From NCBI GenBank assembly GCA_964400125.1, contig CAYNSR010000005.1, positions 1 through 64,000 of the forward strand: 64,000 bases of DNA. The letters are read 5' to 3'. The notes beneath the pieces were generated by a model. That model did not search any database. It saw nothing but the letters and a program-made list of their open reading frames with translations, and had not been told where the DNA came from. The position numbers were made by a program, and so were the translations under genes. The DNA is from Micavibrio sp964400125 (lineage in GTDB: Bacteria; Pseudomonadota; Alphaproteobacteria; Micavibrionales; Micavibrionaceae). Positions 46,219 to 54,760 of the stretch are shown here, piece by piece; the first letter of the stretch is position 1; each line of letters begins with the position of its first letter.

Positions 46219-48723
46219 CTACGGAACCGATTCCAACCGCCATGCGCTGGCGTTTCTCGACCCATCGGCGGCAACGAAACGATGCCCATCCACGACGCGC
46301 CCGGCATGGCGTTTAATCCAACGCCCCAGGCTTTTGTTGTTAAATCCGCCTTTCTTGTCCGGTGCGATGTCTTCAAGAATTTCCGCCAGCTCCAGATTGT
46401 TATTGTCAGCATTGGCGTTGGCTGCGGCCACAAGTTCGCGCACCATGCCGGGCGCCTTCCCGAAGCGCTCTTTCCAGACGTTCATAAGTCTGGCAATGGC
46501 ATCGCGTTCAGGGTCGTCGTTCATCGCCTGAAACGCCGAGGTCATGGGGTTGGGGTAACCCAGCCCAAGCAGCGGCTGCGCACACAACTCCACCCAATCG
46601 TCGAAGGTCGAGAGTGCCTTGCATTGCTGTTTAGGACGCCCTGCCACGATCCAGCCCCTAATGATCGTCAAAGCCGCAGAGACGTATTTACCGCGCTCTG
46701 CCAGCACATTGTCAATCAGTTTGGGGTTTTTATAGGTCTTGGCGGCGGGGGTTTCACATGCAGGGTCGAGGTTGATGACAATGCACCGGCGCACCATGTC
46801 CTGCATCGGCCCGACGTTGTTGCCGCTTGCAAGAAAGAGCGTCCTTGTACTGACCGAGGCCGTCTTGGATGCCCCAAGAATCCGATCCGACATATATTCC
46901 GATGTCAGGGCAACGCAAAGGCTCTTGTGGGCCAGAAGGTCGGTCGTCAAGTTGTCGAACTCAATGACGGCGGGGCCGGTCAGAAGCTCTGCCAGCAAAA
47001 GTTTTCGGCACTCCTCATCTTCCTTCGGAAAGGTCATAGGTGTGCCCAGCCGGGCGGAAGCGAAGGCGCTGATAAGACGGCAAAGAAAAGATTTGCCGGA
47101 GCCGATCTGCGGCGCTCTTACATGAAACATCGGAGCCAACGGCAAGCTGGGTCGGATTGTTGCCGTCAAGATTGCACAGAGCGCAGCTGCTTTGTCTGTT
47201 GCATCCCTGAAGGAAAACTCCGACAACAGCGCGTCGATAAGACCGAGAGCAAGTTTAACCTCTTCATATGTCGGTGAATCCGGTACATAAAAGTCGCGGG
47301 CAGAAAAAACGCCAAACATACCCGTGTGAAGATCGTAGCCGGGATTCATCATCAGAGAGCCGTCGCTGCGAAGGTAAGGTTGCCGGGAAAGGCCGCGCAG
47401 AACGGGAAGACAGCGGTATTCGGGCGCATCAAACAATGCTTTCGCATATTCTACCGGAGGATCGATTTGCACATAATCTTCGGCGGAGGCGCTATATTTA
47501 TCCCAAAGCGCGGCGTTGGAAAGCGCAATCCGTATGCTCGATGGCTTAATGGGAATGATCGACGTGTGGTTGGTTTCCGGGGCCGTAGAGACGATGGAAA
47601 TCATGCCGCCGCGCTGATAATGATGCCCGGACTTCGCAAGTTCGCGTTCCGCAGCATCGAGAATGTGTCCCATCTCGCCGGGATTGACGCGGATCAGCGC
47701 CTTCATACGGGCATTGCGCGGTTGCACTTCGAGATGATGAAGAAGATGACGGATGTTTCTATGCTTGCAATGTGCATGGAGACAGCTGAAACCGCCGATG
47801 GGATGATTGTCGTCAGGCTCAAAATAAGCGGTTCCCTGGTCGATTCCTCCCGTATGCTCATGCACCCAGGGGCAGGTGATGTCGAATTTTCCGCTGCCCA
47901 GAGGGGTTTTATACAAGCCTCTGTCTTTTAGGGCGGCGATGATGGGGTTTTCCTGATCGGTCGGAAAATATATTTGGTCACCGGCTTCTGGGCGCGGTTT
48001 TTTATCCTTTTTGGCTTTTTCTTCTTTCGACGGAAGAAAATCCTCAAGTTCGAAGCCTGCAATCAAATCCTGTCGGCTGTAGCGTTTGTTTGGGTTCCAG
48101 TGCCGCAGGCGGCTGGTAAAGGCCGGATCGTGTTTCGCATTGACGCCGCGAGGGAGGCGAGCAAGGCGGGCTGTGGGGCCGTCGGCACCCGGATCGCACA
48201 GACCGGCAGCGATGAAAGCCTTCATCAGGTTGTCGGCTTCTTCCGCATCTGCTATCTCATCCGACAGAATATATGTCGCCTGGTAATTGCCGCCCGACGT
48301 TTCAATCAGGGCGGATGGCTCAACGGTCAGGCGTTCCAAGGGCACTTTCGTACCGACATCATCGAGCATGATGGCTCTTTGCGCGCTAAAAAACTTTTTT
48401 CGACGCGCAAAAAAACCGTTCTGATCGGGAGTAAACACGGATACGCTGAAGTAATTATTGCCTCCGTCGAACAAATAGTTCGACGTTTCAGCCTGTTTTC
48501 TACCCAAACCGCGCCATGCGCGTGTATCGACAGTTGCTGGAGATTCCAAGAAACTGACAAGTACGGGTTGGGCGTGCTGTTCTGGGCTGCCGAAGATGGT
48601 GTCGAGAAAATCCTTATTGGAGACGGCGGTTACATCGGTTTCGTCGATTTTTTCAGCCCAGTCCGGCAAAACGACCGTTTCGGAAGAGTCTTCTTGAGGA
48701 GAAATCGCATTTTTGCTTTCCAT
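46219..48723 (-). CDS. primase/helicase-like protein of an integrated element
   Basis: 834 residues from ATG 48723 (MESKNAISPQ), which has GGGGGG about ten bases upstream; the open frame extends back through the AlpA-like gene in another frame and is not used. The N-terminal half resembles RepB-type or prim-pol primases (ETSGGNYQATYILSD, ARLARLPRGVN). A Cys/His finger (CPWVHEH, CLHAHCKH) follows. The C-terminal half is an ATPase with Walker A APQIGSGKSFL and Walker B VIEFDNL. Such proteins replicate P4-like satellites and mobile islands. It lies 2 bases after the AlpA-like gene. Confidence 0.8.
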   Translation of the reverse strand: MESKNAISPQEDSSETVVLPDWAEKIDETDVTAVSNKDFLDTIFGSPEQHAQPVLVSFLESPATVDTRAWRGLGRKQAETSNYLFDGGNNYFSVSVFTPDQNGFFARRKKFFSAQRAIMLDDVGTKVPLERLTVEPSALIETSGGNYQATYILSDEIADAEEADNLMKAFIAAGLCDPGADGPTARLARLPRGVNAKHDPAFTSRLRHWNPNKRYSRQDLIAGFELEDFLPSKEEKAKKDKKPRPEAGDQIYFPTDQENPIIAALKDRGLYKTPLGSGKFDITCPWVHEHTGGIDQGTAYFEPDDNHPIGGFSCLHAHCKHRNIRHLLHHLEVQPRNARMKALIRVNPGEMGHILDAAERELAKSGHHYQRGGMISIVSTAPETNHTSIIPIKPSSIRIALSNAALWDKYSASAEDYVQIDPPVEYAKALFDAPEYRCLPVLRGLSRQPYLRSDGSLMMNPGYDLHTGMFGVFSARDFYVPDSPTYEEVKLALGLIDALLSEFSFRDATDKAAALCAILTATIRPSLPLAPMFHVRAPQIGSGKSFLCRLISAFASARLGTPMTFPKEDEECRKLLLAELLTGPAVIEFDNLTTDLLAHKSLCVALTSEYMSDRILGASKTASVSTRTLFLASGNNVGPMQDMVRRCIVINLDPACETPAAKTYKNPKLIDNVLAERGKYVSAALTIIRGWIVAGRPKQQCKALSTFDDWVELCAQPLLGLGYPNPMTSAFQAMNDDPERDAIARLMNVWKERFGKAPGMVRELVAAANANADNNNLELAEILEDIAPDKKGGFNNKSLGRWIKRHAGRVVDGHRFVAADGSRNASAWRLESVP

Positions 48724-48725
48724 GA

Positions 48726-48968
48726 TTATTTCCCCCCTTTCTTCACGGGGTACTGATCCATCCCGGCCAGCCATTCTTTGATGGCTTCCGGCGTAATCAG
48801 CGTGCGCTTGCCGAATTTCAGCGCCTTCAGCTTGCCGCTGTTGATGGCGCGGTAGATCATGGCTGGGCATGTGCCGACCGCTTGGGCGGTTTCGGGCACC
48901 GAGTAACTCAGCTTTTCAACGGGCGCTTCCGTCTGCGTATTGTCGGTTTGGGTTTCCTGGTTTTTCAT
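48726..48968 (-). CDS. AlpA/excisionase-like HTH protein
   Basis: 80 residues. A MerR-like HTH_17 DNA-binding domain is clear: LSYSVPETAQAVGTCPAMIYRAINSGKLKALKFGKR and an ITPEAIKEWL tail. In P4-like elements AlpA-type proteins act as excisionases or activators of the integrase. It lies directly upstream of the primase gene. An inverted repeat at 48994-49027 sits 26 bases upstream and may be its operator. Confidence 0.82.
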   Translation of the reverse strand: MKNQETQTDNTQTEAPVEKLSYSVPETAQAVGTCPAMIYRAINSGKLKALKFGKRTLITPEAIKEWLAGMDQYPVKKGGK

Positions 48969-48993
48969 GGTTCTCTCCTATGTCCTTTTATGG

Positions 48994-49027
48994 GCGGGTA
49001 TTGCCGCCTGCTGAGGGCAATACTCGC
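48994..49027. promoter_or_regulatory. inverted repeat upstream of the AlpA-like gene
   Basis: GTATTGCC/GGCAATAC with an outer GCG/CGC pairing and one mismatch, giving eleven pairs around a 10-base loop. There is no T-run. Candidate operator or leader structure in the 112-base gap before the AlpA-like start. Confidence 0.4.
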
Positions 49028-49080
49028 TCATGGAGAGTGTTGTGCGTTAATGGGGGATTTGTTGGGAACGATATGAAAAG

Positions 49081-49689
49081 CTACTTTTCGTCTTTGGAAG
49101 ACGCAGCTTCTCTTGCTATGTGCATGATTTCTTCGTAGTCGGGACGGGCCTGAAACTTCTTGAGTTTCTCTCTTTTCTCTTTCCAGTTTTTTAAAAAGGT
49201 TTCATCCGACATCCAGGGACGAACGGTTTGTCTCAGATCGTTCTTGCGCGACGCCGGAGATTTCAGCAGCGGTCTTAACCCGCCAACCTCTACCAGGGCG
49301 TCTGCCGCGAAGGGCACGACGTTGACTTCGGCATCGTCTAAAATGCTGGGATCGTATTCCCAGGCCAGACTGCTCAACACATGGTTTTTCTGCAATGACG
49401 TTGCCGCTTTTTTTCCGTTTTTTAAAAGTCTGCTCAATTCTTGAAGCTCTGCCGGAACCGGCGAAATGCCGTTGAGAGTGCATCTTTGCTCAAGTATGGA
49501 GGCCTCTTGCTTGAGCCTGTCTCTCCATTTTCTATCCGCTTTGGACACTTCGGAGATTTTAAGTCCTTCTTTTTTCGCTTTTGCTCTCAGCTTTTCTTCG
49601 CTGTGAAAGAACGCAATCAACTCACTGGCCCGCCCCCTAATGCGAAATTCCAGACCATCTAAAGATCCGAGATGGTTTTTCTTTTTCAT
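49081..49689 (-). CDS. unknown protein coupled to the integrase
   Basis: 202 residues, highly charged, with coiled-coil-like basic stretches at both ends (LRAKAKKEGLKISEVSKADRKWRDRLKQE; KEKREKLKKFQARPDYEE). Its start overlaps the integrase stop by 4 bases (ATGA), so expression is coupled. No signal peptide, no membrane segment, no recognised family. Position suggests an accessory factor of integration or replication, but that is inference. Confidence 0.65.
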   Translation of the reverse strand: MKKKNHLGSLDGLEFRIRGRASELIAFFHSEEKLRAKAKKEGLKISEVSKADRKWRDRLKQEASILEQRCTLNGISPVPAELQELSRLLKNGKKAATSLQKNHVLSSLAWEYDPSILDDAEVNVVPFAADALVEVGGLRPLLKSPASRKNDLRQTVRPWMSDETFLKNWKEKREKLKKFQARPDYEEIMHIAREAASSKDEK

Positions 49690-50987
49690 TTCTTACCGGC
49701 TTTGCGGAATTGTACAGGGATGACCTTGCCGGTCGCTGCGACGGCCTCCAGATAATCTGCCCACTCCTGCATCATTACTGTGCGCTGCTTGATGAAAGTG
49801 GAGCGGTCGTAGGCTTCGCCGAGCGGTCCTGCGGCTTTGTGGGCAAGCTGCGCTTCGATAATGTCGGGCGCATAATCGAGCTTTTCGCGGATCGTCGTGC
49901 GAGCCAGGGCGCGGAAGCCGTGCGCCGTCATACGATCTTTGAAGCCGAGTTTTTGTAGAGCCACGCGCACAGTACCATCACTCATCGGTTCTCTTGGCCT
50001 GATCTGACTGGGAAATACGAGGTCGGTGTTGATATGTTTCACTTCCTCGCGCTGCTCTTCCAAAATCTTCATGGCTTGACGGGAGAGGGGGACTATATGG
50101 GTTCTGCGCATTTTCATGCGCTCGGCGGGTATAACCCACCGTTTTTCATCCCATTCAATCTCGCTCCATCGGGCTTGTCTGATTTCTCCGGGACGTAGAA
50201 AGGTAAGCATGGATAGCTTGATCGCCCTGCGGGTGCGGCCATAGAGACGCGCATCGTTACGTTCTAGTGCTTCCAGTAGCTCAGGAAGCTCCTTTGCATC
50301 GATAGCGGCAAAATGTTTTGTCTTGCGGGTTTTGAGCGCTCCCCGAAGATGCACGGTGACATCTTCCTTGCATTTAGCCGTCTGTATTCCATAACGAAAA
50401 ACCTGACCACAGATTTGCCGTGTCCGCCCCGCAAGGTCAAGAGCGCCGCGCCTTTCGATTTGGCGCAGCATCTCCAGAACGTCGGGCGCTTCAATCTTGT
50501 TGATCGGCATCTTGCCGATAAAGGGAAATATATCCGTTTCCAGGCGGTGTTTGACGTTAGCGGTGTGCTCTTCGCTCCAGCGGCCCTGCTGGTTTTCATG
50601 CCACTCCAGGGCAAGAGCCTGGAAGGTATTGGCGGCATTGCGAAGGATTTCCCGCCGGTTTTCCTGCTTGGCCGTCGAGGGGTCGATGTCCCTGTCCAGC
50701 AGCTTTCTGGCCTCAATACATTTTGCCTTGGCGTCGGCCAGCCCAACGATGGGATAGTGACCCAGGGAAATGCGCTTTTCTTTGCCTAAATAGTAGTATT
50801 TCAAGCGCCAGAGCTTACTACCGGTGGGGGTGACTTCGAGGTAAAGCCCGTCTCTATCGAAGACTTTATATGGTTTTTTCTCAGGTTTCAGGGCTTTTAT
50901 TGACACATCGGAAGATATGTTCTTTTCCTTTTTCTTGCCCCTTGGAATACCAGCTTGCCCCTGCATCTTGCCCCCAAAATTTGTCAT
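49686..50987 (-). CDS. tyrosine-type site-specific integrase (P4-like)
   Basis: 433 residues. The N-terminal arm-binding domain (DUF4102-like) includes VFDRDGLYLEVTPTGSKLWRLKYYYLGKEKRISLG. The C-terminal catalytic domain shows the integrase arginine LTFLRPGEIRQARW, a lysine region, and HGFRALARTTIREKL (H-x-x-R box). The nucleophilic tyrosine is probably in GEAYDRSTFIKQR, somewhat offset from the canonical position. It starts 111 bases from the 3' end of tRNA-Cys and reads away from it, the standard arrangement of a tRNA-inserted island. Confidence 0.9.
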   Translation of the reverse strand: MTNFGGKMQGQAGIPRGKKKEKNISSDVSIKALKPEKKPYKVFDRDGLYLEVTPTGSKLWRLKYYYLGKEKRISLGHYPIVGLADAKAKCIEARKLLDRDIDPSTAKQENRREILRNAANTFQALALEWHENQQGRWSEEHTANVKHRLETDIFPFIGKMPINKIEAPDVLEMLRQIERRGALDLAGRTRQICGQVFRYGIQTAKCKEDVTVHLRGALKTRKTKHFAAIDAKELPELLEALERNDARLYGRTRRAIKLSMLTFLRPGEIRQARWSEIEWDEKRWVIPAERMKMRRTHIVPLSRQAMKILEEQREEVKHINTDLVFPSQIRPREPMSDGTVRVALQKLGFKDRMTAHGFRALARTTIREKLDYAPDIIEAQLAHKAAGPLGEAYDRSTFIKQRTVMMQEWADYLEAVAATGKVIPVQFRKAGKK

Positions 50988-51028
50988 TGTAGGTTAATGA
51001 AAGTAGCCTAGCATAAACGCAGATAACA

Positions 51029-51058
51029 AAAAAGCCCTGTATTTACAGGGCTTTTTTA
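51029..51058. terminator. bidirectional terminator between integrase and tRNA-Cys
   Basis: AAAAAAGCCCTGT-ATTT-ACAGGGCTTTTTT forms a symmetric stem flanked by A and T runs. It can end tRNA-Cys transcription on the minus strand and insulate the integrase. Confidence 0.9.
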
Positions 51059-51098
51059 GTCGTCTTTAGTTGGTAGTAAACGTCAGTAAAGTGTTAGT

Positions 51099-51172
51099 TG
51101 GAGGCACGGGCCGGAATCGAACCGGCGTAGGGGGATTTGCAGTCCCCAGCCTGACCACTCGGCCACCGCGCC
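51099..51172 (-). tRNA. tRNA-Cys (GCA), probable island integration site
   Basis: 74-nt cloverleaf on the minus strand starting GGCGCGGTGGCCGAGTGG, anticodon GCA in GACTGCAAATC, T-arm GGTTCGATTCC, CCA encoded. Its 3' end faces the integrase, so the attachment core is expected here. I found no second copy of this 3' end in the window. Confidence 0.95.
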
Positions 51173-51331
51173 CTCTGCCCTGAGGCAGGATTGGACTAGG
51201 GTTATCTCACTTTTATTTCAGGAAATAAAGTCCTTTTTAGTGCCGTTCCTTGTTTTGCAAGACTCCTGTACTCACGATTTTCCGCACGTTACAATACCCG
51301 GCGGCACCTTACTTTTTGAAGAAGGCTGAGA

Positions 51332-53713
51332 TTGGTGGAAAAGATTCTGAAAAAACTATCCCTTCCTTTTTGTGTTTTTGTTACCGGCGCGGCTGTGCTG
51401 GTGATTGAGATCGTTGCAATCCGCCTGTTCTCTCCCCATTACGGTAATACGATTTTCACGGTCTCGGGTGTTTTAACCCTTATTCTGACCGCATTGAGTA
51501 TCGGCTATTACGGCGGCGGCAAAATTGCCGATCGTTATCCGCTTCCGGCTGTGTTCTTCGGGCTGATCCTGTCCAGCGGGGCCTTGCTGATGGGATTTCA
51601 TTTTCTGGGAATGCTGCTCTTGCCGCTGCTCGGGAATATACTGCCTGTCACAACCGGGCCGTTGATTTCCGCGTTCCTGCTGTTTTTTTTCCCTTCTCTC
51701 TTGCTTGGCACACTGTCCCCGTTTGCAATCAAGCTGCAAACCATACAATTTCCTGAAGATGGCATTGGCGCGGTTTCAGGAATCATATTTTTCTGGTCAA
51801 CCTTCGGCAGCATCGCGGGAAGCCTTTTGGCCAGCTTTTTTTTAATCCCTCATTTCGGCATCAACGAGATTTTCATTGCCACGGCAGCAATTCTATTTAC
51901 CCTCGGCCTTGTTCCCTTGCTGTTTTTCAAGATTCAAAAAAAAGCAATCCGCACCCTGACGTTTGTTTTTTTGGGTCTGCTTGCCGCTTCGGTTCTGTTT
52001 GCCAGTCTGGAAGACGGGAGAGCGCTTTACAGCAAGGACGGGATCTATGAAAAAATCCTGATTTACGATTCCAAATTCGAAGGCCGCCCTGCCCGGTTTT
52101 TCAAGCAGGACAAAAGCTATTCCGGCGTCATGTTCCTTGATACGCAAGACCCCAAAGACCTGCCCGATGTCTATCCCCGCTACTACACGCTCTATAAACT
52201 CTTCAATCCTGATATTCGTGATACGCTGGTCATTGGCGGTGGCATCCACACCGTCCCCAAGGCCTTGCTGGCGGAACACCCCGCTATCACCGTCGATGTC
52301 CTGGAGATCGAACCCGCCCTTCATTCTTTGGCACAAAAATATTTTAACCTCCCCGATGACCCCCGGCTAACCCATATCACCGATGACGGACGGCGACACC
52401 TCCGCCAGACGGACAAATTCTATGACTACATTTTCAGCGATGTCTATTATTCGCTATTTTCCATTCCCGCCCATTTTACCACGAAAGAATTTTTTCAAAC
52501 CGCGAAAGACAAGCTGAACAACAATGGCGTCTTCGCCGCCAACCTGATCGGCGATTTGTCGCGGCAGGACCCATCCTTCATCATGTCGGAAATCAAAACC
52601 TTCCGCAGCGTCTTTCCCAACACCTATGTTTTCGCGCTGTCATCTCCCGCCACAACCGGAATGCAGAATTTTCTTCTGGTGGGTCACAAAAGTGACCGCC
52701 GGATTGATTTTCAATCTGGCACATTGGCACAAACACCGGAGATGGAAATTTTTAAGAAAAAATATGTTGATCTCAGCCGCTTTGATCTCACACCCTACAC
52801 CATTATTTCCGACAATTTTGCCCCGGTCGAATTTCTCGCACGCGGTATTTTCAAGAAGGCCTATGCCAGCACCCAGAGTAAAAACCATCTGGACGGGGAT
52901 GAGATGCTGGCCTTGATCGCCCAACAACTGCGTTACGGCCCCCGTCACCCCGGCACACAAGGGCATGAAGATGTCAAAAATTTTATTGCAAGTGAAATGC
53001 GCGCCGTAACGCCAAACGTCCAGACCCAGTCATTCCCCTACAACGAATATACCCTGACCAATATTATCGGCCGCCTTTACCCTGAACGGGAAAGAAGAAT
53101 TATTCTGGCCACACATTACGACAGCAAAAAATTCGCAGATCGTGATAAAAAGCACAAGGAACAACCCGTTCCGGGTGCAAATGATTCCGCCTCCGGCGTT
53201 GCTGTTTTACTCTCCATCGCCCGCGTTTTGGGCACATCTGAAAAAACACCGGATATCGGCATTGATTTTGTTTTTTTCGATGGTGAAGAAGGCCCGCCGG
53301 ATTTGCGCGCGCCCGCCGACTGGACGCCCCTTGGCTCAACCTATTTTGCAGAGAATCTTGATGCAATGTACCCCGGCGAAAAACCTGTTTCCGCCGTTGT
53401 CCTTGATATGGTTTGTGACAAAAATCTGAAAATCCACAAGGAAATTTCCTCTGTACGCGATGCTCCACAACAGGTGGAGCAGTTCTGGAACATCGCCCGG
53501 AGGGTGAACCCGAAAGTATTCCGCAACAGCATAAAATATGAAATCCTCGACGACCACACACCGCTCAACAAGGCCGGCATCCCGAGCATTTTGGTGATTG
53601 ATCCGAAATACGGCCCATTCCACACAACGAAAGACACGCTGGATCAATGCAGCGGAGAAAGCCTGAAAACCGTCGCCTATGCGGTCTGGTCCTACGCCTA
53701 TGCGGCAAAATAA
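51332..53713 (+). CDS. fusion of membrane spermidine-synthase-like protein and M28 peptidase/glutaminyl-cyclase domain
   Basis: 793 residues (TTG at 51332, or GTG at 51335). Residues 1-225 form about seven membrane segments typical of fused polyamine synthases. A Rossmann aminopropyltransferase-like domain follows, with VIGGGIHTVPKALL and DVLEIEPALHSLAQ, then DDGRRHLRQTDKFYDYI. From about 530 an M28 domain carries the zinc ligands: ATHYDSK, PGANDSASGV, FDGEEG, DMVCD and DDHTPLNKAGIPS. The M28 part resembles glutaminyl-peptide cyclotransferases. All zinc-site residues appear intact. The topology puts the enzyme parts on one membrane face. Function unproven. Confidence 0.8.
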   Translation: MVEKILKKLSLPFCVFVTGAAVLVIEIVAIRLFSPHYGNTIFTVSGVLTLILTALSIGYYGGGKIADRYPLPAVFFGLILSSGALLMGFHFLGMLLLPLLGNILPVTTGPLISAFLLFFFPSLLLGTLSPFAIKLQTIQFPEDGIGAVSGIIFFWSTFGSIAGSLLASFFLIPHFGINEIFIATAAILFTLGLVPLLFFKIQKKAIRTLTFVFLGLLAASVLFASLEDGRALYSKDGIYEKILIYDSKFEGRPARFFKQDKSYSGVMFLDTQDPKDLPDVYPRYYTLYKLFNPDIRDTLVIGGGIHTVPKALLAEHPAITVDVLEIEPALHSLAQKYFNLPDDPRLTHITDDGRRHLRQTDKFYDYIFSDVYYSLFSIPAHFTTKEFFQTAKDKLNNNGVFAANLIGDLSRQDPSFIMSEIKTFRSVFPNTYVFALSSPATTGMQNFLLVGHKSDRRIDFQSGTLAQTPEMEIFKKKYVDLSRFDLTPYTIISDNFAPVEFLARGIFKKAYASTQSKNHLDGDEMLALIAQQLRYGPRHPGTQGHEDVKNFIASEMRAVTPNVQTQSFPYNEYTLTNIIGRLYPERERRIILATHYDSKKFADRDKKHKEQPVPGANDSASGVAVLLSIARVLGTSEKTPDIGIDFVFFDGEEGPPDLRAPADWTPLGSTYFAENLDAMYPGEKPVSAVVLDMVCDKNLKIHKEISSVRDAPQQVEQFWNIARRVNPKVFRNSIKYEILDDHTPLNKAGIPSILVIDPKYGPFHTTKDTLDQCSGESLKTVAYAVWSYAYAAK

Positions 53714-53716
53714 TAA

Positions 53717-53793
53717 TGGCGACCCCGGCAGGAATCGAACCTGCAACCGTCCGCTTAGAAGGCGGATGCTCTATCCAGTTGAGCTACGGGGCC
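53717..53793 (-). tRNA. tRNA-Arg (UCU)
   Basis: 77-nt cloverleaf on the minus strand beginning GGCCCCGTAGCTCAAC, anticodon TCT in CTTCTAAG, T-arm GGTTCGATTCC, CCA encoded. It begins 3 bases after the fusion-protein stop on the opposite strand. Confidence 0.95.
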
Positions 53794-53813
53794 GTTGAGG
53801 AAGGGGAACACGT

Positions 53814-54119
53814 CTACGACGCCTTTCCCTCTGGCGGGACATACCGGAAATTATCGGTATAATTTTTAGGAATGATGCGGCGTTCATGCGGCGGCAGCAC
53901 CGTATATTCCCAACCCTTCGTCCCGGCATAGGTTACGGCATCTTCGGCAGTTTTGAATTTCAGGCTGACCTGATTGAGCGTATCGCCGCTGGATGTCCAG
54001 CCCATCAGGGGTTCAGGCTGGCGTCTGGTATCGGGTTCATACTCCAGAATCCATTTTCCGGTCCCTGCGCGGCCCGATTGCATGGCGTTTTTGCTGGGCT
54101 GATAGATGCGAACTTTCAT
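53814..54119 (-). CDS. NDUFS4-like accessory subunit of NADH dehydrogenase (ETC complex I)
   Basis: 101 residues matching the ETC_C1_NDUFS4 family: VRIYQPSKNAMQSG at the N-terminus, then WILEYEPDTRRQPEPLMGWTSSGDTLNQV and FKTAEDAVTYAGTKGWEYTV. In Alphaproteobacteria this 18-kDa-like subunit sits on the hydrophilic arm of complex I. Length and motif are typical. It is separated from the nuo operon, as usual. It lies between tRNA-Arg and tRNA-Pro. Confidence 0.9.
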   Translation of the reverse strand: MKVRIYQPSKNAMQSGRAGTGKWILEYEPDTRRQPEPLMGWTSSGDTLNQVSLKFKTAEDAVTYAGTKGWEYTVLPPHERRIIPKNYTDNFRYVPPEGKAS

Positions 54120-54171
54120 AAGAATATTCTTCCCTATTCGTCATCCCGACGCAAGAGTGGCAGGAAAAAAG

Positions 54172-54248
54172 TGGTCGGGGCGAGAGGATTTGAACCTCCG
54201 GCCCTCTGCTCCCAAAGCAGATGCGCTACCAGGCTGCGCTACGCCCCG
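54172..54248 (-). tRNA. tRNA-Pro (UGG)
   Basis: 77-nt cloverleaf on the minus strand beginning CGGGGCGTAGCGCAGCC, anticodon TGG in CTTTGGGAG, T-arm GGTTCAAATCC, CCA encoded. Confidence 0.95.
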
Positions 54249-54283
54249 TCACTTTCAGGGCACAACTTCTAAAGGATTGGCCG

Positions 54284-54760
54284 CTATTTCGCAAGCGCAT
54301 TACCGTATCTGGCGTGATGAACCGTATCGCCGGGTTTAATCCCGAGTCTGGCCGCCCTACCGCCCTTTATTTCCAGAACGCTATGGACCGGTCCCTGCGA
54401 TGGAATCAGGGTCAGGTCATGCGGCTGGGCCTCCGGGTGGATATGATTGATTTTCCCGTCTTTGTGTATGAAGACGATATCGAGCGGGATGAGCGTATTT
54501 TTCATCCAGAAAGCATGGGGCCTTTCCTCGGTGTCGTCGAAGATGAAAAGCATACCGAAATTCTTTTTGATCGTTTTACGGAACATCATGCCGATCGCAC
54601 GCCGATCAGGTGTATCAACAACTTCCACCCGGAATGCGTGCGTCTTCCCGTTCGCGGCGACAATGTGCAGAGGCTCCAAGCTCACCGTTTCCTCTTCCGC
54701 CTTGCAGGCTGAAACCGTAAACACGGCAAGCACAGCAAGGGAAAGAAGAACAGAGCGCAT
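54284..54760 (-). CDS. DUF192 lipoprotein
   Basis: 158 residues. Short signal peptide ending FTVSAC (lipobox), then a DUF192 domain with FRVEVVDTPDRRAIGMMFR and HAFWMKNTLIPLDIVFI, the family hallmark. The biochemical role is unknown; the conserved Met/Trp/Lys surface may bind a small ligand. It starts directly after the transporter stop and precedes tRNA-Pro. Confidence 0.88.
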   Translation of the reverse strand: MRSVLLSLAVLAVFTVSACKAEEETVSLEPLHIVAANGKTHAFRVEVVDTPDRRAIGMMFRKTIKKNFGMLFIFDDTEERPHAFWMKNTLIPLDIVFIHKDGKINHIHPEAQPHDLTLIPSQGPVHSVLEIKGGRAARLGIKPGDTVHHARYGNALAK

